The translations under genes were made by a program, and so were the position numbers. A DNA stretch of 64,000 bases from assembly GCF_019059575.1 (NCBI RefSeq), contig NW_024883434.1, positions 19,715-83,714 on the forward strand, read 5' to 3'. Positions 47,630 to 57,807 of the stretch are shown here, piece by piece (position 1 is the stretch's first letter; the number at the start of each line of letters is the position of its first letter). A model generated the notes under the pieces. It made no database searches and had not been told where the DNA came from. It saw only the letters and a program-made list of their open reading frames with translations. This stretch comes from Amphibalanus amphitrite (lineage: Eukaryota > Arthropoda > Thecostraca > Balanomorpha > Balanidae).

Positions 47630-47975
47630 GTTCCCATTCCAATAACTCGGTAATTACTGGGGCGATTTCGCTGAAACTTGGCATACAGGTAGGCACCCAA
47701 CAGGCAATGCGATCCCATGTGTTGCGGTTAGGGTGCTACTGCACGTGCGCACGTGCAGCGGGGTGCTTCCAGATCTCGAGAACGGCTGGGCCGATTGCGC
47801 TCAAATTTGGTACACGGTTGGGGACCGGTTAGTAGGGTGCCGTGCAAAAGTCAGTTTGGACCCCGTTCGCACGTGCGCAGTGCAGAATGCCGCTTCCTGA
47901 TCTCAGGAACGGCTGGGCCGATCGCGTTCAAATTTGGCGCACCGCTAGCGACCGGTTAGAAGGGTGCTTTGCAAA
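47630..47975. repeat. Degenerate tandem repeat, about 130 bp, inside the hAT element
   Basis: Three related units, each with an AACGGCTGGGCCGAT-like core, a CTCAAATTTGG-like segment and GACCGGTTAG-AGGGTGC; the first unit is the most diverged. Units are separated by ACGTGCGCACGTGC-type palindromic spacers. Confidence 0.7.
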
Positions 47976-48689
47976 TGCACAAGCCTGTTGGAAGTACCCT
48001 CTCGCCCTTCCGCACGTGCAGGGCTCACTATCTCGCTCGCTCGTTCTTCGCCCAAAAGGCGTTTTACTGGTAGTAACATATTTCTGTCGATACAATCTAC
48101 TATGCAGCCAATAGATGACTTAGGACAGGCAAATGGGACTACTTAAATATTGTCCGATAGAAGCAGGCAACAGCTCTGTTAGCGTATATGCTATGCATAT
48201 TGCGGAAGGGGCACATTTCGGCCTCGAAAGATACGAATTCGTACCTCATAGTAACATATTTCTGTCATGGTCAATTCGCGTAGAAATTGAACACCGGTCG
48301 GGTGATTACCGAGCCATTGTTCTATCAAAATTTTCCGATTCAAACTCGCTCAGGGTTATCGTGTAGGTAAAGGGGGCCCGCTCAGCAGAATGCGTATGAA
48401 ATATGGAAAGATTCTGAAAAAATGGGTGGGGGCCCGCACACTAGGGGGCCCGCTTTGGAGGCGATGACCCCCCCGAAACCAAATCCTGGCTGCGCCACTG
48501 ATACCAATGCATTAGCCCCTTAGAATCCGAAAACTGCAAGTTTGAAACTCCATATCTTCGAATTAAAGCATTTCTCGATGTTGTGAGTGCCCAAACCGGT
48601 ATTTGCAGGCCATGGCCACCAATTTGGCTATCTCAACTCAAAACTAATGTTAAGGTGGGAGGGTCCCTTCAAAGGTTAGAAAGGTTAGA

Positions 48690-49145
48690 AAGTAGTTTTG
48701 ACTACTTTCTAACTATTCGCGTGCATTGTCAACTTTGCAATGTCTAGTCCATCTGCAATGCAAACTGTCCATTAGGTAAGCAGTAAGCACTATTCAGGGT
48801 TGACGGTGCATTGTAACTGCTTACTGTGTATTGTATATCGTCCACACCCCACGGTTTATTGTTTATTCTGTACTGCCTCCATTACTGCACAGTGCACAAT
48901 GCAAAAGATTTTCCATTGTGCACCGTCTAATCCATTCTGCAGTGTGCATTGCCAATAGCTTATGGTGCATTGTGCACCATCAACTGTGCGCTGTCGAGTA
49001 AAGATGCATAATAAATTTATAAATATCCACTGTTCCAGTTCAAGCTCTACCTTTAGTGGTCCATCGTCCACTGCCCACTCTACCACTTTGACCCCAGTTT
49101 CACATTGAATCACCCACTGTGCGCCGTCCACTGTGCACTGTGCAC
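48690..49145. repeat. Degenerate repeats of CATTGTGCA / CACTGTGCA words
   Basis: About 450 bp in which GTGCATTGT, CACTGTGCA and related 8-9-mers recur at irregular spacing, ending in ACTGTGCACTGTGCACG. It looks like an old short-period satellite. Confidence 0.5.
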
Positions 49146-49317
49146 GTTTGCACTGCCGTCATGATCATGTTTTGGTGGGTGGAGCGTCGGGCGAATGCCT
49201 CCGGACCGGTTTGGGAGGCGCCGCCGGCCCGACGGAGAATGTTGTTGGTGGGGCATCGGCGGCGAAAGTAACACAGTCGTCGCCGCGTGTACGGGTCACG
49301 CGACGGCACATGACGAT

Positions 49318-49875
49318 CGGCGACAGTAGGCGACAGAAGGGGACAGTTAGCGACAGTCAGGGACAATTATAGACAGTCGGCGACAAAAGGGAACAGCTAT
49401 AGATAGTCAGTGACAGTTGGCGACAGTAGGAGACAGTAGGGGACAGTTATGGACAGTTGGCAGCAGTTAACGACAGTAGGGGACAGTGGGGGACAATTGG
49501 CGACAGCTATAGACAGTCGGCGACAGTCAGCGACACTTGGCGACAGCTAGCGACAGCTATAGACAGTCAGCGACAGTTGGCGACAGTTGGCGACAGTTAG
49601 CGACAATTTGCAACAGTCAGCGACAGTGGGGGAGTGCATGTGGTGTACAGCACTAAGCGACAGTCAGCAATGGCTAGCGACAGTAGGGAGAATGTCGGTA
49701 ACACACGACAGTGGGCGACAGTTAGCGACAGTGACAGTGGAGCGGTGTATTTATGTGGTATACAACAGTTAGCGACAACCGGCGACGGTTAGCGTTTAGC
49801 GACAGTCGGAGTAAGTCTGTGGCACACCACAGCGCAGTCGGCGCCGGCGACAGTAAGCGACAGTGAAAGACTTCA
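49318..49875. repeat. CGACAGT minisatellite
   Basis: About 50 units of roughly 10-11 bp on the pattern GGCGACAGTT / AGCGACAGTC, broken by short unique stretches around 49625-49665 and 49735-49765. There are no conserved spacers, so it is not a CRISPR-like array. Confidence 0.88.
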
Positions 49876-50500
49876 TGTTGGTGGCCTACGACGGCCCACG
49901 ACGGTGGCCGGTGGCGACGGATAGACAACAGTGAAGAACGGTTTTCGAGAGTCGCGTAGAAAGGTTGTCAACAGCCCGGAAATCGTCAGCAAGTGTGCGA
50001 TATGTCTCCCACAGTCCATAAAAATCAAGGATATTGTGTGGCTGAAGAGCAACACTTGACTGAGGATAAGGATTGGAGCAGAGTGCCAATTGGCGTATGT
50101 GGCACATAAGTTTACCACATACGCTTTTCACGTTGAACAAGCAAAAATTGTCATTCCAGGTCACCTAAGGTCACAATAACACATGAGATCAGCTAACATC
50201 GCCATCAAAAATATTTAAACAAAAATTCGATAATCAGGGATGCGCTGTTCGCGGGACTTTGATTTCGAAACTTCCGTGTGTGAGTAGTGATAGTGATATC
50301 GATGACAGTGATACTGGTATCAGTGACCAATAAAAGTCATATCAGCGAGTTTCTTCTCGTGTTTATTTTCGACGGCACACCAACAGCGAACTGAACGTCA
50401 CCAGTCACAATAAGTTATTTGTCGTGTTACACTGTATTTCGAACAACGTAAATATTAAATACCCATATCAGAAGAAATGCACAGCTGAATTTCGTTCACA
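49876..50500. other. Intergenic, nothing recognised
   Basis: A GTGATA/GATATC-rich patch at 50283-50325. No exon. Confidence 0.45.
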
Positions 50501-51387
50501 TAGAGGATTCTTCATGGCTCCGAGTGGAAGATAAGGATATCTTTTCCAAGCGGGTTACTGAAAACCGAGCGACGAAGGAGCGAGGTTTTTCTGTAACACG
50601 CGAGGAAAAGATATCCGATCTTCCACGAGTGAGCCATGAGGAATCCCATATCTTTCTATGTTGAGGTTTATCCTTAATTAATTAAATATTATATTTAAAT
50701 GTATTCATCTATGTAAAAAAAGATTTAGAGTAGTGTGTTTTTATTTCATAAGTTTCATACATAAACAGCCATTAAAAATGCCGTTCGGTTATTGACCCAT
50801 CATCAGTTGAACTCTTGATTTTTGGCTATGAACCCTCGAGACCTTATCTTTGCATCTCAGAGAGATGCAGAGATAATACATTCTTATCTTTGCATCTCAG
50901 AGGAGTGCGAGATAGAAATATTCCTGCATTGTACACCCAATGACAAATAAACCTCAACTAGAAAGATATTTCTATCTCGCACTCCTCTGAGATGCAAAGA
51001 TAAGAATTTGCTATATCTGCATCCCTCTGAGATGCAAAGATAAGGTCTCGAGGGTTCATAGCGAAAAATCAAGAGTTCATGTGATGATGGGTCAATAACC
51101 GAACGACATTTTTAATGGTTGTTTATGGACGAAACTTATGAAATAAGAACGAACTACTCTGAATCTATTTTTACATAGATGAATGCATTTAAATATAATA
51201 TTTTATTAATTAAGAATAAACCTCAACATAGAAAGATATAGGATTCCTCATGGCTCACTCGTGGAAGATCGGATATCTTTTCCTCGCGTGTTACAGAAAA
51301 ACCTCGCTCCTTCGTCGCTCGGTTTTTCAGTAACCCGCTTGGAAAAGATATCCTTATCTTCCACTCGGAGCCATGAAGAATCCTCTA
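50501..51387. mobile_element. Fold-back element: 887-bp palindrome made of smaller palindromes
   Basis: Two arms of about 420 bp are inverted copies around a loop of about 40 bp centred near 50944. The outer end of each arm is itself a palindrome of about 140 bp (TTCATGGCTC ... GAGCCATGA around AGGATATCTTTTCC and its inverse). The inner part holds inverted CTTATCTTTGCATCTCAGAG motifs. No coding capacity. The loop text recurs just outside at about 51388-51440. Confidence 0.9.
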
Positions 51388-51440
51388 TATCCCTGCACTG
51401 TAGACCCAATGGCAAATAAACCTCAACTAGAAAGATATTA
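51388..51440 (+). repeat. Direct repeat of the fold-back loop
   Basis: CCCTGCACTGTAGACCCAAT and the following AATAAACCTCAACTAGAAAG repeat the loop at about 50924-50972 with a few changes, suggesting partial tandem duplication or insertion into a related copy. Confidence 0.7.
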
Positions 51441-52308
51441 CTATTTGTTCACCTCTTCATCTATGTAGTATTCATGCATAATTGTATACTCAACCGTCCC
51501 GTTGCCATTTATATAGGTATCCCAATTCCCAATGTGTCTATATGGCCACGAAAAAAAAGCTTCACATCCAGCCTCCAACGCCAGGTCTGCAGGTATACAC
51601 TGAAAAAAACTTACACCTAGAGAGTTATTTTTGGAGTTTTTCCACTCTAGTTTGGCGAATAATCACGCACCAATGGCATATAATGATTATGTTTTGTAGC
51701 GTATTGTTACTCTCTGCATTGCAGTAAGGGCGTTTTTGAAAGTTATTCTTAAACCTGGTACTATAATCATCTCTTTTGTGTTTTAGCAAGTGCTGATTTT
51801 ATCTTCTAATTTTATCACATGTCCTTTTTATTCTTTCGGGTTATAAATTTACATCAGTGTCAAAGAGGCATGGGGTAATTTTAGCTTATTTCACAGTGAT
51901 AAACAAGGTCATTGGAATATATTTGTGCTGAACTCCCATTAGATGGTAATAAAATTGACAGCTAGAGTATTTTTATCAAAACTGCATAAAAATAAACCGC
52001 TGTGGAGTAATTATGGTAATTTTTATACTCCATTACGGCTGATAAATTGACGCGACAGAATAAAACTATTCTCATGTAGGTGTAAAAATTACTTCCTTCG
52101 TGATAAAACTATCATGTCCATACAATAATTTTATAACCCTGGAGTAATATTATGTGGTAGCATTACTAACATTATTCTTCGGGAGTATTCTGGAGCGTAT
52201 TTCAAGCAATACTGTATCACTTTCTTGATAATCCTATTCCGTTGTGACATAACTAATCTAAAAGTGATTAATCTATTCGTCCAGCACAGTATTATTCCAA
52301 GAATAATA

Positions 52309-52428
52309 TTTTCGGAATGTCTCTGCAGTTCGCGACCATTCGCGACCGCCAATAATCGCCATTGTGCTCAAGTCGTCAGAACCAAGGCCTTCTGTCAGAG
52401 AACCGAGCAAGCATCCCAGTCCTCGAAG
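52309..52428 (+). CDS. Possible upstream exon of the element-borne gene
   Basis: An open stretch ending at a consensus donor (CGAAG/GTAAGC) in phase 0, the phase needed by the next exon. It is Ser/Arg/Gln-rich near the donor (QRTEQASQSSK). No initiator ATG or acceptor is convincing, so the left boundary is approximate and it may be 5' UTR. The true start codon of the gene is not identified. Confidence 0.35.
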
Positions 52429-52850
52429 GTAAGCTGAAATTACTGTATACTTTGTGTTTTGTTAGTATGTCTTTACAGTAATCCGTAGTATGACCATACA
52501 ATCCAAGAAATGCGTTGACGTAGATTTGCGGACGAAGATTTCCGCGATGATGAAGTTCTGGAAGACAAATTGTCACCCATGGCCGCTACGTATTGGGTCC
52601 TCCGAGCTTCCTCCTGTGTCACGTTGATGTTTCCTGTCTTGTGGTCGATGTTACCCATAGTCGTCCAGTGCCCATTGCCTATCGTATTAAAACGGTCATA
52701 TCCGGACATCTACTTTTTGTTGTTTCTATCCTCCCAATATCACGATAGAAGAAAACACGTTAAATGAACGTATTTATATCTTGTTCAGTGTTCACTGCCT
52801 GATAAAGCTGTCCATGAAATTAAAAAAAACGGTTCTTTTCTTTCTCAAAG

Positions 52851-53213
52851 GTGACTCTGCGGAAGAACAGCTTCCGACAGAAACTTCGGAACAGATTCAA
52901 GAACTGTCGAAAGCCACTGAGCAACGCCGTCATCGACACGGAAAGACGAGCCAGGGGCATCGTTGTGAAAAAGCGTGCGGCAGCTGAAGAGGGGATGCCG
53001 GGGATGTTTCCCAAAACGAAGAAGTCGAAGCTAGACATCTGCACCGAAACCGCCAAGTTCAGTGCCAAGCTAAAGCACGCCGATGTCACTCACAAGACAT
53101 CTGTTCTCAAAGAATCCTTCGAGGCTCGGCGGATATGCCTCACGAGCAACCGAAACCGGAAGACTGGCGAGGAGATGAAGGAGATATTCCCGGATATGTA
53201 CAGCGAAGCTGCC
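52851..53213 (+). CDS. Element-borne gene, exon 2: basic region and an RR-containing helix motif
   Basis: 363 bp (121 codons), phase 0 to phase 0, between TTTCTCAAAG/GTG and GCTGCC/GTAAGT. It starts with a very basic segment (LRKNSFRQKLRNRFKN), a possible nucleic-acid-binding or nuclear signal, then Ala/Lys-rich linker and a KHADVTHKTSVLKESFEARR motif followed by EMKEIFPDMY. This TF..RR...EI...FP order resembles uncharacterised proteins common in fish and invertebrate genomes, often labelled SAMD3-like, several of which are probably transposon-borne. That is recollection of a pattern, not a search result. Only the upstream junction is uncertain. Confidence 0.7.
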
Positions 53214-54019
53214 GTAAGTGTTGCTTTATTCGGTATTTAAAAGTCTTGTCTAATGTTATGTGTGATTGAACTCGAGATTCCTTTACTAACAGGGTAGTTC
53301 AGTAGGAAAATTTGACCGCCACGGTGACGTCACAGTGGCTTTGCGTAAGCGTGGTGTAGTTAAAATGTCACATTTGACACCTGTGCCTTTTAAGGGTGGA
53401 TTATCGAGAAACGGGGCTTCAAACATTCATGTAAACGTGTTTTTTTATAAACTTCCCAATTATAAGCTGGCCAGGTGACCCAGATGATCACCATGTTCCT
53501 ATGTATTATGAATGTATGGGAACTTTTTTCCCGCCAGCGCGGCAGCGTGATGTAACGGTAAAGGAATTTTGAAACTCGTTAACGGGGGATGGTTGAACTG
53601 AACTAACTATATAATTAGTGGCACCATTTTATATCCGCGCTATCAGGGAACAAAATTGGATAGGAAAACATCTGGAAAATTTGTATAATTTTTAACCCAC
53701 TCCCTCTGGTTTTTCTACCGCCTGCTGGGAAGTCCCTCCCCCCCCTCTCCCATCTAACTTGGCGGGTCCTATAGCAACGTAACCGTAACGAAACGCTCAA
53801 GGCGGAGTTGGGAATCTTGTCACAAACCATGACGAAAGCATTCCAGTCATTTTTATCAGGTAAAAGATCACCAGAGGTTGACACTTGACGTGGCGCGCTT
53901 TCAAACTTTTTGTGAGCTGGAGTAACTTACCTGACCTGACCTTCCACAATGATATAATGTTCACTTGATGTTGCTTGATGTTAATTCCATTCATTAATGT
54001 GATTTTGCGATGTTTCCAG

Positions 54020-54156
54020 GTGTGGACTGACTTGGGAATGATCATGGGGCTCCGGGCTCGAGGAGGACGTGAAGGAGCATATCCTGCACAAAATCAGACA
54101 TACCGCGAAGAAGTATGCCCAGACGATGATAAACGTGGAGCCGGCCGACAAAGACG
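54020..54156 (+). pseudogene. Element-borne gene, exon 3, with a one-base frameshift
   Basis: 137 bp between GTTTCCAG/GTG and AAAGACG/GTGAGT. It enters in phase 0 (VWTDLGMIMG) but the frame expected by the last exon is +1, reading GLEEDVKEHILHK then KKYAQTMINVEPADKD. The two frames meet at a GGGG run (54046-54049). One G fewer would make the exon continuous and give the phase needed downstream (136 = 45 codons + 1). Either this copy is broken or the run contains a sequencing error. The downstream half looks alpha-helical and charged. Confidence 0.62.
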
Positions 54157-54544
54157 GTGAGTTTTGAACGGGCACAAGCACACCTTTTCGGATGAGGTGT
54201 TCCGCTAGCAACACATCGTGCCGGGGGGGGGGATACTCTTCTTCTATGTAACTGGGCTGGAGCCGATCATCGTACCTAGACAATATATTCCTGGCCAGGG
54301 CTGGAATAATGTTTAGATCCGACTGATTTTTTTAGCAAATGTAAAGTTAGGCCCGAGGTATTTTCGATAAATACGAGGTCAGGCCAAAACATTAGCCAAG
54401 ACCAAGTGTAGGAAGGTATTTCCCACGCATGCTTCTTCCTGCACGATGGAGAAATGACGTTTCACATATCCCAATGGCGTAATACATTAATAGCAGAGGG
54501 CAGGACAACTGTTTATTTTCTTGATGATTTTTTTTTTTGGCTCA

Positions 54545-54893
54545 AAGGAAGACTGCCACCTTTTTTACACAAAACGGTTTTCACTAGACCTAAGCCACCT
54601 ATGACCTACCCTGAAGTCTGTTTCCCGAAATTCGGCCTAGTTTTCAAGATATCCGCAATTGGACTTCAGATTAAAGCCATCATAAATATGTGGAATATGG
54701 GAATGTAACATTACCATGTTAGAATCCCATCTCCCACACTTTTTGTGATGGCATCAATGTGAAGTTCGAATGCGGATATCTCGAAAACTAGGACGAATTT
54801 CGGGAAACGGACTTCAGGGTAGGTCATAGGTGGGTCAGGTCTACTGAAAACCGTTTTAAAACCGAAAATCGTAAAAAGGTGGCACTTTAACGA
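54545..54893. mobile_element. Fold-back MITE inside the element-borne gene's last intron
   Basis: Inverted arms of about 150 bp start near GCCACCTTTTTTAC and end near the inverse AAAAAGGTGGC. Both arms, read outward, translate to the same TRPKPPMTYPEV-like peptide on opposite strands, which betrays the inverted repeat rather than a gene. Confidence 0.82.
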
Positions 54894-55081
54894 CGGGCGG
54901 GACAACATGTTGTACCCCACCTTTGGACAGGCAATCGTCGTTGGTTTTGCTATTAGTCAAAAAGTGTTGTTTAACTCTAGTGATATTGAAAAGTCATGGT
55001 TGTCTCCATTCAGGTTGTCTCCATTCATGGTTGTCTTCATTGTCTCCAAATATACCACAGTTACATGCAGTTTGATACCTA

Positions 55082-56083
55082 CAGGGTGGACCAAAAGGAT
55101 GGAAACATTTTAAACTCGTATAAAACATGCATCATTGCATGCACGTGACTGGGAATGATACCAAACAAGAGTACATTTCGTGGAAATTCATAATGGCATC
55201 ACTCTCATATGCTTTCTCTCGTTTTCAGTCTCTCACAGCAGATGTTCGAAATGACCACCTTCGCGAGACAGGCATAGAGCGACCAGCCTGGCTGCTGACA
55301 CGATAGCCCGCTTGTATGGCTCACACAGCCTTGTTGATCGCTCTCTTCAGTTCAGAGGCTTTCTGAACCTTCCTTGTAGACCTGGCCCTTGAGATGACCC
55401 CACAGTAAAACATCCATACTCCATAGGGGTCAGGTCGGATGAGCAGGTAGGCCAGTTCCGACTGGCACCGCGGGATATCAGCCGGTCACCGAAGTGGTTT
55501 TCGATGCACTTGAGCGTTGTTTTTGCGATGTGAGGAGGCGCACCGTCTTGCTGGAACCACATAAGGTGTATGATGAGGCTGCCATGCTTCGTTTGGACTC
55601 ACTCTCAGAACTTCCTCAGCGCCGCCTGTATGCGCTGTTGATTGACGGTCACGGTGTCGCCGCTCCCTTCCTCGAACCAAAGTGGACCCACGACTCATTT
55701 TCCGCTGAGGGCACACCATTTCGGTGACCTTGCTGCTGTGCAGTGACTTCTCTATCATCTCATCTCAAGGACCAGGTCTACAAGGAAGGTCTCTGTGACC
55801 TGAAGAGAGCGATCACCAAGACTGTGTGAGCCATACCAGCGAACATGTGTCGTCGGGCTATCGCGTCAGCCACCAGACCGGCCGCTCTGTGCCTGTCTCG
55901 CGAAAGTAGTCTCTTCGAACATTTGCTGTGAGAGACTGAAAACGAAGGAAAGGAGATGAGAGTGATGCCGTTATGAATTTCCACGAAATGTACTCTCGTT
56001 TGGTACCATTTTCAGTTAAATGCATACAATAATGCATGTTTTATGCGAGTTCAAAATGTTTCCATCCTTTTTGGACCACCCTG
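55082..56083. mobile_element. mariner-like fold-back derivative, 1,002 bp
   Basis: Ends start CAGGGTGG and are followed by an (A/T)CCAAAAGGATGG motif, flanked by TA (55080-55081 and 56084-56085). The inverted similarity is not limited to the termini: about 310 bp on the left (55082-55398) are an inverted copy of about 320 bp on the right (55760-56083), both derived from the C-terminal end of a mariner transposase gene. The element is thus two 3' ends joined head to head. Confidence 0.85.
55347..55562 (-). pseudogene. mariner-like transposase C-terminal fragment
   Basis: About 70 codons with WFQQDGAPPH (second catalytic Asp) and SSDLTPMEY (third acidic position of the DDD triad), typical of mariner-like transposases. 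No N-terminal half, and the end runs into decayed sequence. Not functional. Confidence 0.85.
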
Positions 56084-56417
56084 TACTTGCACTCCATACT
56101 TAACCATGACAGCGGAACATCGGGTACTAATTTCTTATTTCACTGAAATATTTTAACGACGTATAATCATTTTGTAATTATGCACCACGTTTAGTTGTAA
56201 GAGTGTATCGTACTACGCAAACGTACTACGCATCGTACTACGATTTTGAGAGTGAAAAGAAATCAGGAAGAAGCGAAGAATCGTCTCCAGATACTGTAGA
56301 TGGCATAGCCAGCTACTGTACGAACGCGGTTCCTTGTTTCTCTCCTAGGTTTTCTTTACGTTTATTTGTACGATATGCATTGATGCCAACTGACTGCAAT
56401 ATTCTTTTTCACGGCAG

Positions 56418-56719
56418 ACGACGAGCTGCTAGCTCTACTTGCCTATGGTTGTGGAACAACCATTGGCACCTTGGCGGATCCGAGAAACGGGGTTCGTCAG
56501 GCAGGTGAGGAACTATCGGTGGACGGTGTGGTGGTCTGCCAACTGCCGGCCACCAGGTTGGAGACCGTGGCCCTAATGACGGCCGCCCACGCTGTCTTCT
56601 ACACAAAGTTCACGGGGCCCTGCAGGGCCCTGTTCGAGATTCTTTACCGGAGTGTGGGATTCGATGTAAACCTATCTGGCTTATCACAGAAGGTGTGGGA
56701 GGCTACCCAGGTAGTGTAG
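56418..56719 (+). CDS. Element-borne gene, terminal exon
   Basis: 302 bp from CACGGCAG/AC to TAG, completing the codon left by exon 3 (phase 1). It encodes about 100 residues: DDELLALLAYGCGTT, a VDGVVVCQL strand, an Ala-rich helix (LMTAAHAVFYTK), a conserved-looking FTGPCRALFEILYRSVGFDV segment, and a short tail ending WEATQVV. An I/V-x-G-x-x-V strand followed by an Ala-rich helix and a final F-E-x-L helix occurs at the C terminus of uncharacterised element-borne proteins in fish and invertebrates, so it may be the same module; a profile search would tell. Codon use is GC-rich against the AT-rich surroundings, which supports coding. No catalytic residues are apparent. Confidence 0.7.
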
Positions 56720-56924
56720 AACCAGCATCGGAGATGCCCACTTCGAATGACTGGCGACCTGTGGCTCACCTGTGGTTCAAGTGACTCGTGACTTGTGGCT
56801 CACCTGTGGCTCAAGTGATTCGCAACGTGTGGCTCACACTACTGGAGCCTCTGTATTATTACTAATTCAGCTGCGGCGGTCTCAGTACGCCAATGAGTCT
56901 CAGTACGTCTTTCATAGCCCAGAT

Positions 56925-57152
56925 CACGCTCGTTTTATACGCCATCCGTGGCGGTGGTTCTGTACGCAGATGTTATTCGTTAGCCTCAGTGTTAACCATA
57001 CACGCTCGTTTTATCTGCCATCCGTGGCGGTGGTTCTGTGCGCAGATGTTATTCGTTAGCCTCAGTGTTAACCATACACGCTCGTTTTATCTGCCATCCG
57101 TGGCGGTGGTTCTGTGCGCAGATGTTATTCGTTAGCCTCAGTGTTAACCATA
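56925..57152 (+). repeat. Three tandem copies of a 76-bp unit
   Basis: Units at 56925, 57001 and 57077 are nearly identical (each begins CACGCTCGTTTTAT and contains GTGGCGGTGGTTCTGT). They lie just downstream of the terminal exon of the element-borne gene. Confidence 0.95.
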
Positions 57153-57181
57153 ACGCCCTTGTGAGTTGTGACCTTGAACGT

Positions 57182-57305
57182 CCTTCCAGTGATTTCGCAT
57201 TGCGGCCGGCAGAGACGAACTTTGCCTCCCAGTTGAGACGCCGCTTCTCAACTAGGAAGCAAAATTACGTCCCTGTTGGCCGCAATGCGCCATCACTGGA
57301 AGTGC
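57182..57305. repeat. Inverted repeat with GGCCGCAATGCG arms
   Basis: CCTTCCAGTGATTTCGCATT plus GCGGCC is mirrored about 75 bp later by GGCCGCAATGCGCCATCACT plus GGAAG. A smaller CAGTTGAGA/TCTCAACT hairpin lies in the loop. It may be a small MITE or a structural end of the transcript. Confidence 0.8.
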
Positions 57306-57807
57306 GTCCAAACTAAGATGTACCTGCTGATGCTCAGGTACCATTCGTTAATCAATTGTTGGTGTTTCAATACATTGTTTAAATGCATTCCTTATTTTAC
57401 ACTTGGTCATAATATTATCACATCACCCCGCATTATCAGGGGTGGTACTTTTACACCGGGGCTTGATTTTACCGGGGAGTTACTCCGGGGTAAAATTATC
57501 GAAAAAGGAGTGCTTTTTGGCATGGCAATATTATTCCCCGAATGGGAGTAATTTTAGTGTTAAGTTAATAAAATTATCATCTGGTGTAATTTTATCCAAA
57601 GATAGCATACTTTTATCCTCCGCCATAAAATTACTCCCTAGCACGAATAATATAAGCGTTCGGATACTAAATATTTTCTATATGCTAGTTTTATTCCCCA
57701 AAACTCCCCATTTTAGACGCTTATGCCAGGTCATAAAATTATTCGATTGCAGGAGTGCTTTTTGGCATTCTAAAATTAGAAAATGGGGAGTAAGTTTTTT
57801 CAGTGTA

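Larger units (their letters stand above)
46755..48500. mobile_element. hAT-like non-autonomous element with internal GC minisatellite
   Basis: 1,746 bp with inverted ends CAGTGGCGCAGCCAGG, flanked by the perfect 8-bp duplication ATACCAAT (46747-46754 and 48501-48508), the hAT hallmark. Inside are a G-run hairpin, a (GA)n tract (46825-46917), a GC-rich minisatellite (46940-47515) and degenerate repeats of about 130 bp (47630-47975). There is no transposase. Confidence 0.92.
46427..48668 (+). mobile_element. TTAA-flanked MITE, AGGGACC family, copy b2, split by a hAT element
   Basis: The left part (46427-46754) and right part (48501-48668) together make about 490 bp once the hAT-like insertion and one 8-bp duplication are removed. 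The left terminus abuts copy b1 at a common TTAA; the right flank is TCAA (48669-48672), a decayed TTAA. Confidence 0.87.
51596..57807 (+). mobile_element. 6.2-kb gene-carrying element with TACACTGAAAAAA inverted ends
   Basis: The left end TACACTGAAAAAAACTTAC and the right end (inverse TACACTGAAAAAACTTAC) are inverted repeats of about 18 bp. Inside both ends, many copies of a GGAGTAATTTTA-like motif and its inverse are scattered (about 51610-52200 and 57400-57790), as expected for transposase-binding subterminal repeats. Between them lies a spliced plus-strand gene (exons 52851-53213, 54020-54156, 56418-56719, perhaps one ending at 52428) whose product has no DDE/DDD motif. TA is present at both boundaries, but no longer target duplication is obvious. 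A fold-back MITE and a mariner derivative have inserted in its last intron. Ends of this style occur in fish and invertebrate DNA repeats, but I cannot name the superfamily. That the two ends belong to one unit is inferred from the matching subterminal arrays. Confidence 0.65.

Noticed and set aside
46919-47696. Open frames of 160-320 codons on both strands
   Set aside because: They all fall in the GC-rich minisatellite. Absence of stops follows from GGGCCC-type repeats, and several overlapping frames on both strands cannot all be genes.
49318-49875. CRISPR-like regular array
   Set aside because: Units are 10-11 bp with no spacers and the genome is eukaryotic; it is a minisatellite.
54454-54920. 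Two frames with the same PPMTYPEV peptide on opposite strands
   Set aside because: They are the two arms of a fold-back MITE read outward, not two genes.
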